Assembly (NCBI GenBank): GCA_963576725.1
Contig: OY755252.1
Coordinates: 46,966,140 to 47,030,139, forward strand
Direction of reading: 5' to 3'
Length of the DNA: 64,000 nucleotides
From: Azorinus chamasolen
Taxonomy: Eukaryota > Mollusca > Bivalvia > Cardiida > Solecurtidae
Shown here: positions 52,301 through 59,939 of the stretch, piece after piece
Position numbering within the stretch: the first letter of the stretch is position 1
How the letters are laid out: every line of letters begins with the position of its first letter
Made by a program: the position numbers and the translations under genes
The notes under the pieces: model-generated
Seen by the model: only the letters and a program-made list of their open reading frames with translations
Told to the model about the DNA's origin: nothing
The model's database searches: none

Positions 52301-54953
52301 CTTCCGCAGTGTTTTGTTTGGAATTCCATGCAGCAATGAGTTGCAGTAGTCTATCTTTGATGTAACCAGAGAGTTCACCAAAGTCTTGGTAGCAGCAGGC
52401 GAGAGATACTTTCTTATATGACCTACTCGTCGGAGCTGTGCATAACTAGACCTACACACGGAATTGATGTGTGATGTCATATCCATTTGTGAATCGAGCC
52501 ATGCGCCGAGAATCTTTATACACAGAGATGGCTTGATTTTAGAGGGTCCTACTTGCACATGAATCTGTGTTTTTAGTATGACACAGTATGACCTCGGTTT
52601 TGTCAGTATTGAGCTTCAGCATGTTCTGGTGCATCTTTTATCTAAGGGATGTCTGGTCGAAATCTTCATTTTTGTTTTGTTTTATATTGCATTTCCTATC
52701 AGCAAACAGTGTAGACTCTGATCAGACTCCGCATTATGTGGCGTCCGATCAGAGTCTACAATGTTTGGCTACGTCCAATATATGGGATCGTGGGAACAAA
52801 TGGGGTAATATCGAAACTCTAACCCTTACCCTGAGATGAAAAATAATTTTTACTCAAATTTGTATCTGATGCAAATTTGAAAATGTTGATCATGTAACTA
52901 TCAAACAGGTTAGATAAGACCCCGACTAAATACAGGTGATGAAAGACCCTAGAGGTTTTTCCGCTCATACGGGGTGTATACATTTGTATATTGGTGGTTT
53001 GTTCGTAATTGTTGTAATTGCATTGTGTTTGTTTATATGCATCAGCCACAAAATTATCCTATTCTGTTAACCCATTGTCCTACATATGTAAGGCAATATC
53101 TTATGTATAGTGTTGTATGTCATACATAAACCCGATCCAGATGCTTCTGGGTCGTAACTGTATGATGTACTGACACTGTACATATAATGTTTCGTTTGAG
53201 TTTTGGTGACATGAATGGGCGCACACAATATACCGGTAGTCACGGTGTGCGTCTATTTCCCTTGAATTGCGGACATAAAATGTACAGAAAAGGATGATTT
53301 TGTTTTTATCTATAATTCTTAAATTAATTCAATTTTGATAGTTTTATTGATATCTCTATCTTAAATTTCATTTGTTTAAAATATTCTATACACATTATGT
53401 ATATTCATTTCTGTACATGCAGTTTAATCATGTGAAGCGCTTTTGAACGCACACATCCTGTATGAAAAGAGTGCTATATAAATGTGGTATAATAATAATA
53501 ATAATAATAATAAATTGCATTGTTCCTTGTTTTAAATGTCGATACGCGCGATAAGGGCTAGCAACTTTTAGGTATGTTATATTGTTATAAATAAATATAT
53601 AAGAACTACTAAGTTGGAATTAGTTTTCTTTCGTCCAGTATCTTTGTTATTCGCAATTGAACAGGAGGCGAAACCCCACATAAGTTACCTAATTCAAACC
53701 TATATGAATTATCTAATTAAAACCGATATTAGTTATTCAATATAACCCATATGAATCGGCTGGTTAGACCTATACGTTAGGTGATTAAACCCTATATGAA
53801 TTAGGTAGTTAAAAACCATTTGAAATAGGTGGTTAAGCCCATATAAGATAGGTAGTTAAACTAATATAGGTTACGTGGTTAAAACCCATATAAATTGGGT
53901 TGTTACATGTATATATTGTTTGAATTGTGTCCATTCTGAAGTCTGTCCAATGAGTTGATATGTTCTGTTACACCATGCGTTATTCTACAATTCAAACCTA
54001 CCTGGGAGTTAACATAGGTAGAAAGCGAAGAGGTCAGCAAACCAGAGGCGCTGTAACCTACCTGGGAGTTAACATAGGTAGAAAGCGAAGAGGTCAGCAA
54101 ACCAGAGGCGCTGTAACCTACCTGGGAGTTAACATAGGTAGAAAGCGAAGAGGTCAGCAAACCAGAGGCGCTGTAACCTACCTGGGAGTTAACATAGGTA
54201 GAAAGCGAAGAGGTCAGCAAACCAGAGGCGCTGTAACCTACCTGGGAGTTAACATAGGTAGAAAGCGAAGAGGTCAGCAAACCAGAGGCGCTGTACACAC
54301 AAACAAAAGCTCCAATTCTTGCAAATACCTGAAAATCAAGGACCACTAATGACATATAAAGGATCACCATTTGCTAGAAAACTGTTAAACAATACTCAAC
54401 TTTACCGGTAGGTAATATAGATATCTCTTCAGGAAGTGATCACTTTCTTTGATGTAAATCAGACAGGAAATTAAATTAATTATTTTGGAATACTGTTAGA
54501 ATTCAGGCACGCTGCCCAGTGTCCAATGATTTTAACCACTCGCTTGCTATTCACGTCAATATACCTACCTGTAAATAGTGAAGACCCAGATGAGACAGCT
54601 CCTACAGGAGCTGTCTCATCTGGGTCTGCACTATTTACAAATTGATTGTGCAACCAGTGCACCCCACAGCAGTGATTGCACAGCGAAATACTTGTACGCA
54701 GTGAAGATATATGTAATTGTACAACAGGGCATGGGTAAAGAAGGAGAAATGTATTTAAAAATTCAGCAAGAGAAGGGTTAACAAGGAAAATGAAGATGAG
54801 GATGGTGGATTTATTTTTATAGAAATATACCTGTAGGAACTTTGGAGTAAAGTTGCCGAAGCCACATTTTGTGTCGGGGTCATCTGAGGGGTCCTTGTGA
54901 AAGTTGCCATTTTGAACCGGAAGAGGTAGTTTGTCGCTATATTTGGACGTCAT
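34200..54953 (-). CDS. SLCO: Organic anion transporting polypeptide (OATP/SLCO) gene R, 13 coding exons, 721 aa (one repeat unit)
   Basis: The coding join, 5' to 3' on the minus strand, is 54953-54831, 54328-54242 (or to 54182, 54122, 54062, 54002), 49780-49664, 48045-47746, 46651-46471, 45042-44818, 43812-43648, 42868-42679, 41624-41477, 40959-40802, 39289-39225, 36847-36561, 34319-34200. Junctions, phases and domain order equal gene M: TM1-TM2, loop 2 with an NFS sequon, [13 protein letters not shown], Kazal-like loop, GWMPGPVIFGVIIDGTC. No stop was found in any exon. Two features differ from M: exon 2 contains five identical 60-bp units, each ending in a usable donor, so the protein could gain 20, 40, 60 or 80 residues at TM1/loop 1; and exon 13 is reframed and longer. 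An upstream in-frame ATG-free extension reaches 55004. Intron 2 contains a 2-kb non-LTR insertion. It appears functional if one donor is used. Confidence 0.9.
35473..35851 (-). mobile_element. Solo 3' tail of the RT element (subfamily B) in intron 12 of R
   Basis: Ends in GGAAAAGTAGTAAAGTCAAG (complement of the conserved terminus) and begins with CCGGTTTACGGACGTC near 35764. M lacks it: 12395-12410 of M reads straight through (GATTTAAGTTGGCACTTG). Short similar sequences at both borders (AATATTTAA, AATATTAAG) may be the target-site duplication. Confidence 0.75.
36272..36478. mobile_element. TTAA-type MITE, family D, present only in R
   Basis: Starts TTAACCCTTTTGCGCCCAG, ends GGGAGCAAATGGGTTCA. 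Internal hairpin GCATCTGATCAGAGTCTACA. In M the site is CACATTAATATAAACC, unoccupied. Confidence 0.75.
36561..36847 (-). CDS. Gene R exon 12 (last membrane segments)
   Basis: 287 bp, phase 1 in, 0 out. The acceptor is CTTTAAAG rather than the CTTTGTAG of M, a weaker polypyrimidine context but still AG. Differences from M are T for K (LWTYTC), S for M, G for V, E for V (GRNEW) and Y for S near the end. Confidence 0.88.
37141..37936. mobile_element. Non-autonomous element with two tandem units of about 340 bp (intron 11 of R)
   Basis: Left end AGAGCTGTCCGCAGACAGCG, right end CCACTTTTTGAAAAAGTGG preceded by a (GACGCC)n run at about 37870-37890. The interior is two units (about 37180-37523 and 37524-37862), each itself made of two related halves of about 170 bp sharing CTTGTGAAATGG and TTTCTGAGA. 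Elements with such ends are common in bivalve genomes as I recall them; the class is not settled here. Confidence 0.7.
38525..38715. mobile_element. Hairpin MITE relic, family B-like (intron 11 of R)
   Basis: Partner of 13895-14100 in M. Ends with CATGAATATTCATGGGGTGAAAGG. The core TATTATAGGAGCCAG is degraded. Confidence 0.5.
39225..39289 (-). CDS. Gene R exon 11 (65-bp micro-exon)
   Basis: Encodes RSVEERDRAVGSACQSFLVSTL; one residue (T for S) differs from M. Flanked by TTTCAG and GTATAC. Confidence 0.87.
39870..40320. mobile_element. Family B-like MITE carrying a nested TA-type MITE (intron 10 of R)
   Basis: Outer element: CACAGAGCAGGTCAAGATCAG near 39893 and CATGGAGTAAATGTTTAAG near 40297. 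The insert (40034-40242) splits it. M has the outer element alone (15510-15672). Confidence 0.65.
40034..40242. mobile_element. TA-type (pogo/Tc1-like) MITE, present only in R
   Basis: Inverted ends CAGTAAAACCTCTCT and AGAGGGGTTTTACT around a stem that pairs CTAAATTACATCAATTA/TAATTAACACAATTTAG, GGTGGCTG/CAGCCACC and the centre GAACGCTCCTGTAGGAGCGTTC. The empty site in M is at about 15593-15596 (CACTATT). Confidence 0.8.
40802..40959 (-). CDS. Gene R exon 10 (end of Kazal loop, TM10)
   Basis: 158 bp. Differs from M in TTGH for TTEH and AEIR for AKIR. The latter change lies in the loop after the membrane segment, where family members usually keep a basic residue; whether it alters transport is unknown. 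Confidence 0.9.
41477..41624 (-). CDS. Gene R exon 9 (Kazal-like domain)
   Basis: 148 bp. The predicted protein is identical to M across 49 codons (KSSELYKLTED through SSQSNM), although synonymous changes are present (for example GTCCTC/GTCTTC on the plus strand). This suggests selection on the protein. Confidence 0.92.
42221..42651. mobile_element. Family-B MITE interrupted by a family-A MITE (intron 8 of R)
   Basis: Outer ends TAACCCTTTACTCGATAAAT and CATGGAGTAAAGGGTTAA. The inner element occupies 42391-42625. The M copy (17480-17708) is the uninterrupted outer element. Confidence 0.72.
42391..42625. mobile_element. TTAA-type MITE, family A, nested, present only in R
   Basis: TTAACCCTTTCCCTGTTCTG at the left and TAGGGAAAGGGTTAC at the right. 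Part of the hairpin core is lost (CGGCTCCTCTAGTGTC). The empty TTAA in M is at 17676-17679. Confidence 0.78.
42679..42868 (-). CDS. Gene R exon 8 (TM8-TM9)
   Basis: 190 bp, ACCTIMAVALGSFIGG through VLYGDNTQ. V and A replace I and S of M within a membrane segment. Confidence 0.92.
43648..43812 (-). CDS. Gene R exon 7 (TM7)
   Basis: 165 bp; EYSTSILRIAKNPVYMLLN then VSTVINIIGVAGTLSF and YLASQYSVPLWQANITMG. Confidence 0.92.
44818..45042 (-). CDS. Gene R exon 6 (OATP signature, TM6)
   Basis: 225 bp, begins [20 protein letters not shown] as in M. Only two residue changes across 75 codons. Confidence 0.95.
45180..45800. repeat. 39-bp minisatellite in intron 5 of R
   Basis: About 15 units; partner of 21640-22340. 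Here many units read TTTGTACTGATGCATA instead of the GATGAATA type dominant in M, which shows local homogenisation after the duplication. Confidence 0.85.
45937..46170 (-). mobile_element. tRNA-headed SINE, type 1 (intron 5 of R)
   Basis: Partner of 22447-22672. It has an 8- to 9-base local duplication (GAAATTTCC repeated, near 46075-46095) not seen in M. Confidence 0.75.
46471..46651 (-). CDS. Gene R exon 5 (TM4-TM5)
   Basis: 181 bp, VFQGIGKSPRGPFLTLYIDD and onward; same predicted residues as M, with several synonymous changes. Confidence 0.93.
46969..47151. mobile_element. TTAA-type MITE, family E, present only in R
   Basis: TTAACCCATTACCACATAAG at the left and GAGGGAATAGGTTAA at the right, flanked by GGGCA and TCAAGACAAAC. 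M has GGCAATTAATCAAGACAAAC at 23625-23644, a clean empty site. Confidence 0.85.
47262..47445. repeat. Short minisatellite of about 62 bp in intron 4 of R
   Basis: Three units, partner of 23745-23935. Confidence 0.7.
47746..48045 (-). CDS. Gene R exon 4 (TM3, extracellular loop 2)
   Basis: 300 bp. The loop reads SVYNLEDS, TNRSRSSFDPC and KTSVEGAYNLEQLW; the NFS sequon is kept. Confidence 0.93.
48078..48326. mobile_element. TTAA-type MITE, family B, intron 3 of R
   Basis: Partner of 24545-24805. Core now CAGCTCCTATATGAACCTTCTG, with one arm decayed. Confidence 0.65.
48890..49122. mobile_element. TTAA-type MITE, family F, present only in R
   Basis: TTAACTCTTTCGGCGCCAA at the left and TTTGGCGTCAAAAGAGTTAA at the right. 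Internal hairpin GATGCCGCCGTTTC/GAAGCGGCATC type. M has TTAACAACCCCGCTG at 25371, unoccupied. Confidence 0.8.
49664..49780 (-). CDS. Gene R exon 3 (TM2)
   Basis: 117 bp. The predicted peptide is identical to M. The acceptor is GTGGTAG and the donor GTACGA. Confidence 0.93.
49845..50010. repeat. Short GATGGCTACAAACATT minisatellite in intron 2 of R
   Basis: Five irregular units; partner of the longer 26275-26575 array of M. Confidence 0.65.
50611..52631 (-). mobile_element. 5'-truncated CR1/L2-type non-LTR retrotransposon
   Basis: Minus-strand element ending in (ATT)n (50611-50636) after AGAGCGCTACATAAATGTGG. It is flanked by ATCTTTTTA (50602-50610) and ATCTTTTA (52632-52639), a likely target-site duplication. 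It contains the end of an ORF2-type protein. Between the ORF stop (51905) and the tail lies an unusually long 1.2 kb without recognised content. Confidence 0.8.
51905..52616 (-). pseudogene. C-terminal part of a CR1/L2-type reverse transcriptase (ORF2p remnant)
   Basis: A 217-codon open stretch (51905-52558) with ILGAWLDSQMDMTSHI, LVNSLVTSKIDYCNSLLHGI, LQRVQNTAARIITR, LHWLPVQHRIEFKIL and FTHAAPKLWNALP. These blocks are diagnostic of the region after the RT domain in Jockey/CR1/L2-type elements. Upstream, LKLNTDKTEVI is visible in another frame (about 52575-52610), so there is a frameshift and then 5' truncation. It lacks the catalytic RT motifs. Confidence 0.85.
53085..53516 (+). mobile_element. 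3' end of a CR1/L2-type element without nested tail
   Basis: Runs from AAGGCAATATCTTATG to GTGCTATATAAATGTGG plus (AAT)n. It shows the un-inserted state of the sequences at 30640-31495 and 58500-59402. Confidence 0.65.
53690..53910. repeat. AGGTGGTTAAACC minisatellite in intron 2 of R
   Basis: Six to seven degenerate units; partner of 6085-6725 and 26865-27680, and the shortest of the three. Confidence 0.75.
54002..54301. repeat. Five exact 60-bp tandem repeats spanning an exon-intron border
   Basis: Five consecutive units of 60 bases are identical on the plus strand from the CTGGGAGTTAACATAGGTAG phrase to GAGGCGCTGTAACCTAC. Genes L and M have one unit, with GGTGGAAAG and GTCAACAAA instead of GGTAGAAAG and GTCAGCAAA; all five R units share the R variants, so the expansion followed the substitutions. 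Confidence 0.95.
54002..54328 (-). CDS. Gene R exon 2 with five identical 60-bp units (TM1 region)
   Basis: The shortest form (54242-54328) equals exon 2 of M. The terminal 60 bp, coding YSASGLLTSSLSTYVNSQVG with the donor CAG-GTAGGT, is then repeated so that donors occur after 54242, 54182, 54122, 54062 and 54002 (minus-strand order). All units are identical and in frame, without stops. Reading through four of them adds 80 residues to the end of TM1 and the first outside loop. The choice of donor is unknown. Confidence 0.85.
54532..54781. mobile_element. TTAA-type MITE, family C, present only in R
   Basis: TTAACCACTCGCTTGCT at the left and AGCAAGAGAAGGGTTAA at the right. It contains a near-perfect 68-bp hairpin (54571-54638) centred on CAGCTCCTACAGGAGCTG. 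L keeps the empty TTAA at 7136-7139. A near-identical sister is at 59007-59256. Confidence 0.85.
54831..54953 (-). CDS. Gene R exon 1 (start exon)
   Basis: 123 bp from the conserved ATG (54951-54953) to the GTATAT donor. The N-terminal region reads VQNGNFHKDPSDD. Confidence 0.9.
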
Positions 54954-56799
54954 CTGAATACAGTTTGAAGCATTTGAAAAACAATGTATAGCAAAGAAAC
55001 ACATTTATTTCCGTAGTAAATTATCGTAATGTCTGCAGTATTGAAAATGTATCATTCACTGAAGAGATAAAAGTCTAATCTATTTCTTTCTCAGTTTATT
55101 TCCGTGGTACAACTTCTGTGTATTACGTCCTGGCTACACAGTTGAGCTTAATGTTTTGCATGGTATGAAATTCTTTTAGGCTTGTAGAAACAAGCTAGAT
55201 CAAGATCAGACATATTCGTATGCCAACATTGACGATGTCACTGTGTTTACATAAGTAATCATCAGATAGTAAAGGTTTAGTGTTCGTATATCACCCTGAT
55301 TCACTTGTGCTCCCCCGGTCATGATTATGATTCATGTTCAATGTTGTCGACCCCTATATGAACATGGTGCATGTTCAATATTGTCGACCCCTATATGAAC
55401 ATGGTACATGTTCAATGTTGTCGACCCCTATATGAACATGGTGCATGTTCAATGTTGTCGACCCCTCCATGAACATGGTGCATGCTCAATGTTGTCGACC
55501 CCTATATGAACATGGTGCATGTTCAATGTTGTCGACCCCTATATGAACATGGTGCATGTTCAGTGTTGTCGACCCCTATATGAACATGGTGCATGTTCAA
55601 TGTTGTCGACCCCTATATGAACATGGTGCATGTTCAATGTTGTCGACCCCTATATGAACATGGTGCATGTTCAATGTTGTCGACCCCTATATGAACATGG
55701 TGCATGTTCAATGTTGTCGCCCCCTATATGAACATGGTGCATGTTCAATGTTGCTGCCAGAATGAACCGAGGATTGGAAGTGGTTAACCCAATGATATCA
55801 ACTGGCTTTTAGGTTTTAAAAAGAAAAATAACCAAAACTTACTTTGGCTTCCATTCCCAACTTTTTATAAGATTTCCTGAGACGATGCTGAATTAAAGTT
55901 GACAAAGTCTAAACAACATATGTTGTCAAAGTGACCGTGATGATGCTTATTATATTTCGGTGACTTTTTCAGTTACAAGACACGGATATAAGTTAATAGT
56001 TGCACTTTTAATAAACGTACAGATAAACCGGTTACCTTGTTTAATGGTGTGTCTTCCGCAGGGTTAAGACAACTCCTGTGGCTACCCAAGCCTGACTGAC
56101 AGTTATATACCCCGCGTAAATATTTAGAACTGGGCTTCTAGAACACTATATACCATTAAATATCTTTACAACGACGACCAAAACAATGTCCAATTCTGGT
56201 TGTTAAAGGCATGCTGTAGCTTAACGCAGGACCAAAGTTATGCAGAAAGCTTTCATATTTTTTTTCTAAATTACTTTCGTCGAGCATTAAGCACTCACTT
56301 ATTTGTATAAACCCCGTATTTATTGATAAAGTGGTCACTACGACGTAGAGAGGATTTACTGTATATATAACCGTCACACATTATAACTTTGGAAACAGAG
56401 AGCTATTATAATTTAAACATGGACATGCACGAGTCACGCTTTCTATCCTATGTAATATTCATATAGATCCTATGCTACGAAAGCTTGGCAAATGGTATTT
56501 TCAGGCTGCAGAGAGCAGCACACAGTATGGTTACATTTTATGCGATATATTTTAACCTTCTTATAAAACCAAGAACATATAGGTAGAGTTGATTTGATCA
56601 GAAGTGCACGTGGTGCACGCTGGTTGAAAACTATCTTAAATCATCATTTCGATCACGTAAAAATAGCAAACTTTGCTGTCTCTACAACCAAGTAAATGGA
56701 ACATATATTTTTAATACATACTTTGATCACGTGACGATGGACAGTTATGTTAACGTTTGTTTACATCAATACCTTCACCCGCTTATGGCGACACGTCTA
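54954..56799. other. 5' flank of gene R (paralogous block)
   Basis: No gene besides the short in-frame upstream extension to 55004. It matches 7316-8480 and 28208-30300. It holds the 37-bp minisatellite described separately. Confidence 0.6.
55335..55755. repeat. 37-bp minisatellite (GTTGTCGACCCCTATATGAA)
   Basis: About 11 nearly identical units, each with a GTCGAC site and GAACATGGTGCATGTTCAAT. The parallel M sequence (about 29020-29060) has a single unit. Confidence 0.9.
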
Positions 56800-57028
56800 T
56801 TAACCCATTCCCGTATAGGTTATTTTAAGATCCAACCTCTTTGAACAAATCTACCGAAAAGGAGCATTTACTACTGAAAAGGAAAATTATAGAATTGTGT
56901 AGAGTTGAAACCATTGTGATAAATAGAGCATTTACTCCAATGGAGCAAATGTTCTATTTATCACAATGGTTTCACAAAGTGACCTTTACAGAAGTGTCAA
57001 AAGGCGTCTATATGCGGGAATGGGTTAA
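56800..57028. mobile_element. TTAA-type MITE, family E, present only in R's flank
   Basis: TTAACCCATTCCCGTATAGG at the left and CTATATGCGGGAATGGGTTAA at the right. Core TTTACTCCAATGGAGCAAATG. M has CATTCATTGACCATTGTCG near 30338, unoccupied. Confidence 0.82.
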
Positions 57029-57351
57029 CCATTATCGTGCTTTAGACATTATATCTGGCCAAAATCGCTGATCTGTTGCGTTTTCATATATTTCTGGTTT
57101 GGACAAGCTTTTGAGAAACTTTTGGCTGAGTGTCAAACAGTTTGGATCCTGTTGGGGCGCCAAGTTGCATGATATATGATCTGGAATCCAAGATGAAAAT
57201 GCGAGATGAGTCGCGCTTAGCGTGACAATAGTTAAACCTGGCGAATATCCATGTAAGAATAATTATTCACATGACAGGTACAAGTATACACGTACGGCAA
57301 TGTTTTACAATGACAAATGTATACGCATAAGGCAATATTTTATGTATATAG

Positions 57352-57424
57352 AGGATCTTACATGAGTGTTCTTGATTATTGGATTTAATAAATCCAATAA
57401 TCATGAACACGAATGCAAGATCCT
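57352..57424. repeat. Fold-back palindrome of about 72 bp
   Basis: AGGATCTTACATGAGTGTTC pairs with GAACACGAATGCAAGATCCT, and GATTATTGGATTTA pairs with TAAATCCAATAATC, with almost no loop. It may be a miniature fold-back element; no target duplication was recognised. Confidence 0.8.
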
Positions 57425-58499
57425 ATTTATAACATAACACACACAAATGTTATTTGCAGCCAATATTTCAGCAGTAACGTGGATTGTTATAAATTCTCCT
57501 TACATATAGAAATGATGAATGAAAGGTGTTATTAGGTTCGCTAGGTAACTGGGACAAAGTAGGTCCAAATTTTCCAACTTTTTGTTTACTTACTATCATA
57601 TCAACCAGGATCTAATTCAGACCTCTCTGGTATTCAATTTAACTGTGATAGTTTATGATACAAAAACATACAGAAACACGTCAAAATAAATTTTGAGTTA
57701 CAGTTTTGACATACATAGTTACAATCACGTCACATTATGACGTCATTGTACACAACATGTGCCTATGTAAAGCGCGCCATTTACATGAAGACCCACATAC
57801 AGTCGCCAACACGTCCGACACTCACTGTCAATGGGATTCGAAATGCGCCTTCGTTTTGGTATATTAAGCCCTTCATTAGTGTTGTATGTATACACATGGA
57901 CATGGGCATTTCCACCGAGAAAAAAATCTCGATTCAAGTTCAGTGAAAATGTTTGAAATGGACAAAAGATTCAGTACGAACTGCTGCATAAAATGTGTTG
58001 GAACAGGAGGAAGATTTTCGCGATCAGCTGAGTCAGTGAGTATAGCATAATATTATTTGAAATATGTTTGTGCAGTGCTGGATTCAGATGACTATAGTTG
58101 TTGATTGATGAGACATTTGTATGAGTAGAAATCTGCATAAACAAAAGGACATGCGGTGAAGAAAATGCAAAGTTGAGGAGGCATTTTAAATGTAGAATGG
58201 ATTGTATGGGTCAGAGTAGCTGGTAGGTCTTTTTTGGCATACATTTTGTATATGATTCCTGACAGCGATTACAATTTGTATTATTTTATCGAAATTAAGG
58301 CGCAAGTGCCAACAATCCTTTGCCATCTATCGTGACTCAATCGTGGACAGGTAGGTCGACCACCGTCCGCCAGTTTGTTTGTTTTGACAGCGTGTATGAA
58401 TCGTTCGAATGTCATTCGGTCGTTCGAATGTTATTCACTAGTGAATATATGCCCATGATTATCAAAAAATAAATGATAGTGTTACGTCACGCTGAAGCC
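57425..58499. other. Intergenic DNA without recognised content
   Basis: No gene, no known repeat. Short open frames on both strands near 57740-57940 overlap each other and have no domain. Confidence 0.5.
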
Positions 58500-58677
58500 A
58501 CGAGTTATGTTATAAAGTGTTGTATACCATACATCCATCCAAAACTGTGTGACGTACATACACTGTACATAGAATGTTACATATTTGAGTTTTCTTGATC
58601 TGAGTGAGCTGACAGAATCTAGTCAGTATGTTCTATTTCCCTTGATTTATCAGTATATAAACTTCCTTTGATAGTTT

Positions 58678-58962
58678 TATACAGTTACTCTGGGAGAGGA
58701 TACATTTATTTAGTACACTGTTTGTCTTTTATGGTGGGAATGGAATGAGTGTGAGGTTAGGCGCCCTGAAGCGGTTTAAACCCCCAGTGACACTTGTCAC
58801 TGACCGTTCCAAGGCGGTGCTTGCATCTTACCCTTAACTTTTGGTGTGTCACTTGTTGTCTTTTGATAGGCATGTACATGTACATTCCCTGGTCTTTTTT
58901 TGTCGTGGTGCTGTTCCGGCAACTGTGTTTCCTGCATTATTCATACCTGTACGTTTACAGAA
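58678..58962 (+). mobile_element. Solo 3' tail of the RT element (subfamily A)
   Basis: Contains GGCGCCCTGAAGCGGTTTAA, CACTGACCGTTCCAAGGCGG and CCTGCATTATTCATACCTGTACG. Shorter at its start than the 30873-31262 copy. Confidence 0.7.
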
Positions 58963-59006
58963 AAAGGATGAATTCCATATTTATTATTCTCATTGATATC
59001 AATATC

Positions 59007-59256
59007 TTAATCCTTCGCTTGCTATTCACGTCAATATAGGTACCTGTAAATAGTGAAGACCCAGATGAGACAGCTCCTGCAGGAGCTGTCTCATCAGGAT
59101 CTGCACTATTTACAAGTTGATTGTGCAACCAGTGCACCCCACAGCAGTGATTGCACAGCGGAATACTTGTACACAGTGAAGATATATGTAATTATACAAT
59201 AGGGCATTGGTAAAGAAGGAGAAATGTATTTTAAAATTCAGCAAGCGAAGGGTTAA
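59007..59256. mobile_element. TTAA-type MITE, family C
   Basis: TTAATCCTTCGCTTGCT and AGCAAGCGAAGGGTTAA give a well-kept inverted repeat. Hairpin core CAGCTCCTGCAGGAGCTG. The paralogous sequence at 31366-31369 has the empty TTAA. Confidence 0.85.
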
Positions 59257-59449
59257 ATAGTTTTTGTTTTTAAATAATCTATATACATTGAATATACATT
59301 GAATATACATTGAACATGTACATGTAATTTATTCATGTCAAGCGTTCATGTGTGAAAAGAGCGCTATATAAATGTGGAATAATAATAAAATCTATTAATA
59401 ATAATGACAAAAATAATAATGATACTTCTACTACTACTAATATTAGTAA

Positions 59450-59775
59450 TAATTTCATATGCAAACAGAGAAGACCCTGATCGGACGGCTCATACCAGAG
59501 CTGTCTGATCTGGGTCTACTCTGTTTGCAAAGGCATAGAAAGACTTATTTATGGAGGAAAAGGGTTAACAGCTATGTTTCATGTTTAATTCAGAATAGCC
59601 TGTAAACTGTTGCATTAACAAATACGTTCAATCATATTCAAATTTAAAACTATTTCACAACATACCCATTACTTCATAGATACGATTTTTAACAAATTTG
59701 CAAACAGAGTGGTCCCAGATCAGGCGGCTCATGTATGTTGTGTCTAATCAGGATCTTTTCCGTTTGCTTACGCTA
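59450..59775. mobile_element. Two MITE hairpin cores (family A/B type)
   Basis: CAAACAGAGAAGACCCTGATC...GGGTCTACTCTGTTTGC at about 59462-59530 and a second, decayed one at 59697-59768. They correspond to the pair at about 31525-31585 and 31745-31830. Confidence 0.6.
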
Positions 59776-59939
59776 AAAAAAGAGCTGGTTCTACAGTGTC
59801 TGCCTTGGCTAAACTTCCCTTCTCTGTATACTACTTTAGAAAACAGTTGTCATTGTTAATTATTTATTACGTTGTCATTATTCTTGCATGACTATTAATG
59901 ATGAAGTTTGTATAAGAATCTTTAGAGACGTGTTACAAT

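Larger units (their letters stand above)
50549..52808. mobile_element. TTAA-type MITE, family D, split by a 2-kb non-LTR insertion
   Basis: Left part TTAACCCATTTGCTCCCAG to about 50610, right part from TTTATCTAAGGGATG (52636) to GGGAACAAATGGGGTAA (52808). Joined in the mind, the parts correspond to the intact copy at 36272-36478. Confidence 0.75.
58500..59402 (+). mobile_element. 3' end of a CR1/L2-type element with two nested insertions
   Basis: Same host element as 30640-31495, ending GAGCGCTATATAAATGTGG and (AAT)n. Nested are the RT tail (58678-58962, shared with the 31-kb copy) and a family-C MITE (59007-59256, absent there). Confidence 0.68.

Noticed and set aside
53960..54349. 129-codon plus-strand frame with five repeated blocks
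   Set aside because: It is antisense to exon 2 of OATP gene R and owes its length to the 60-bp repeat.
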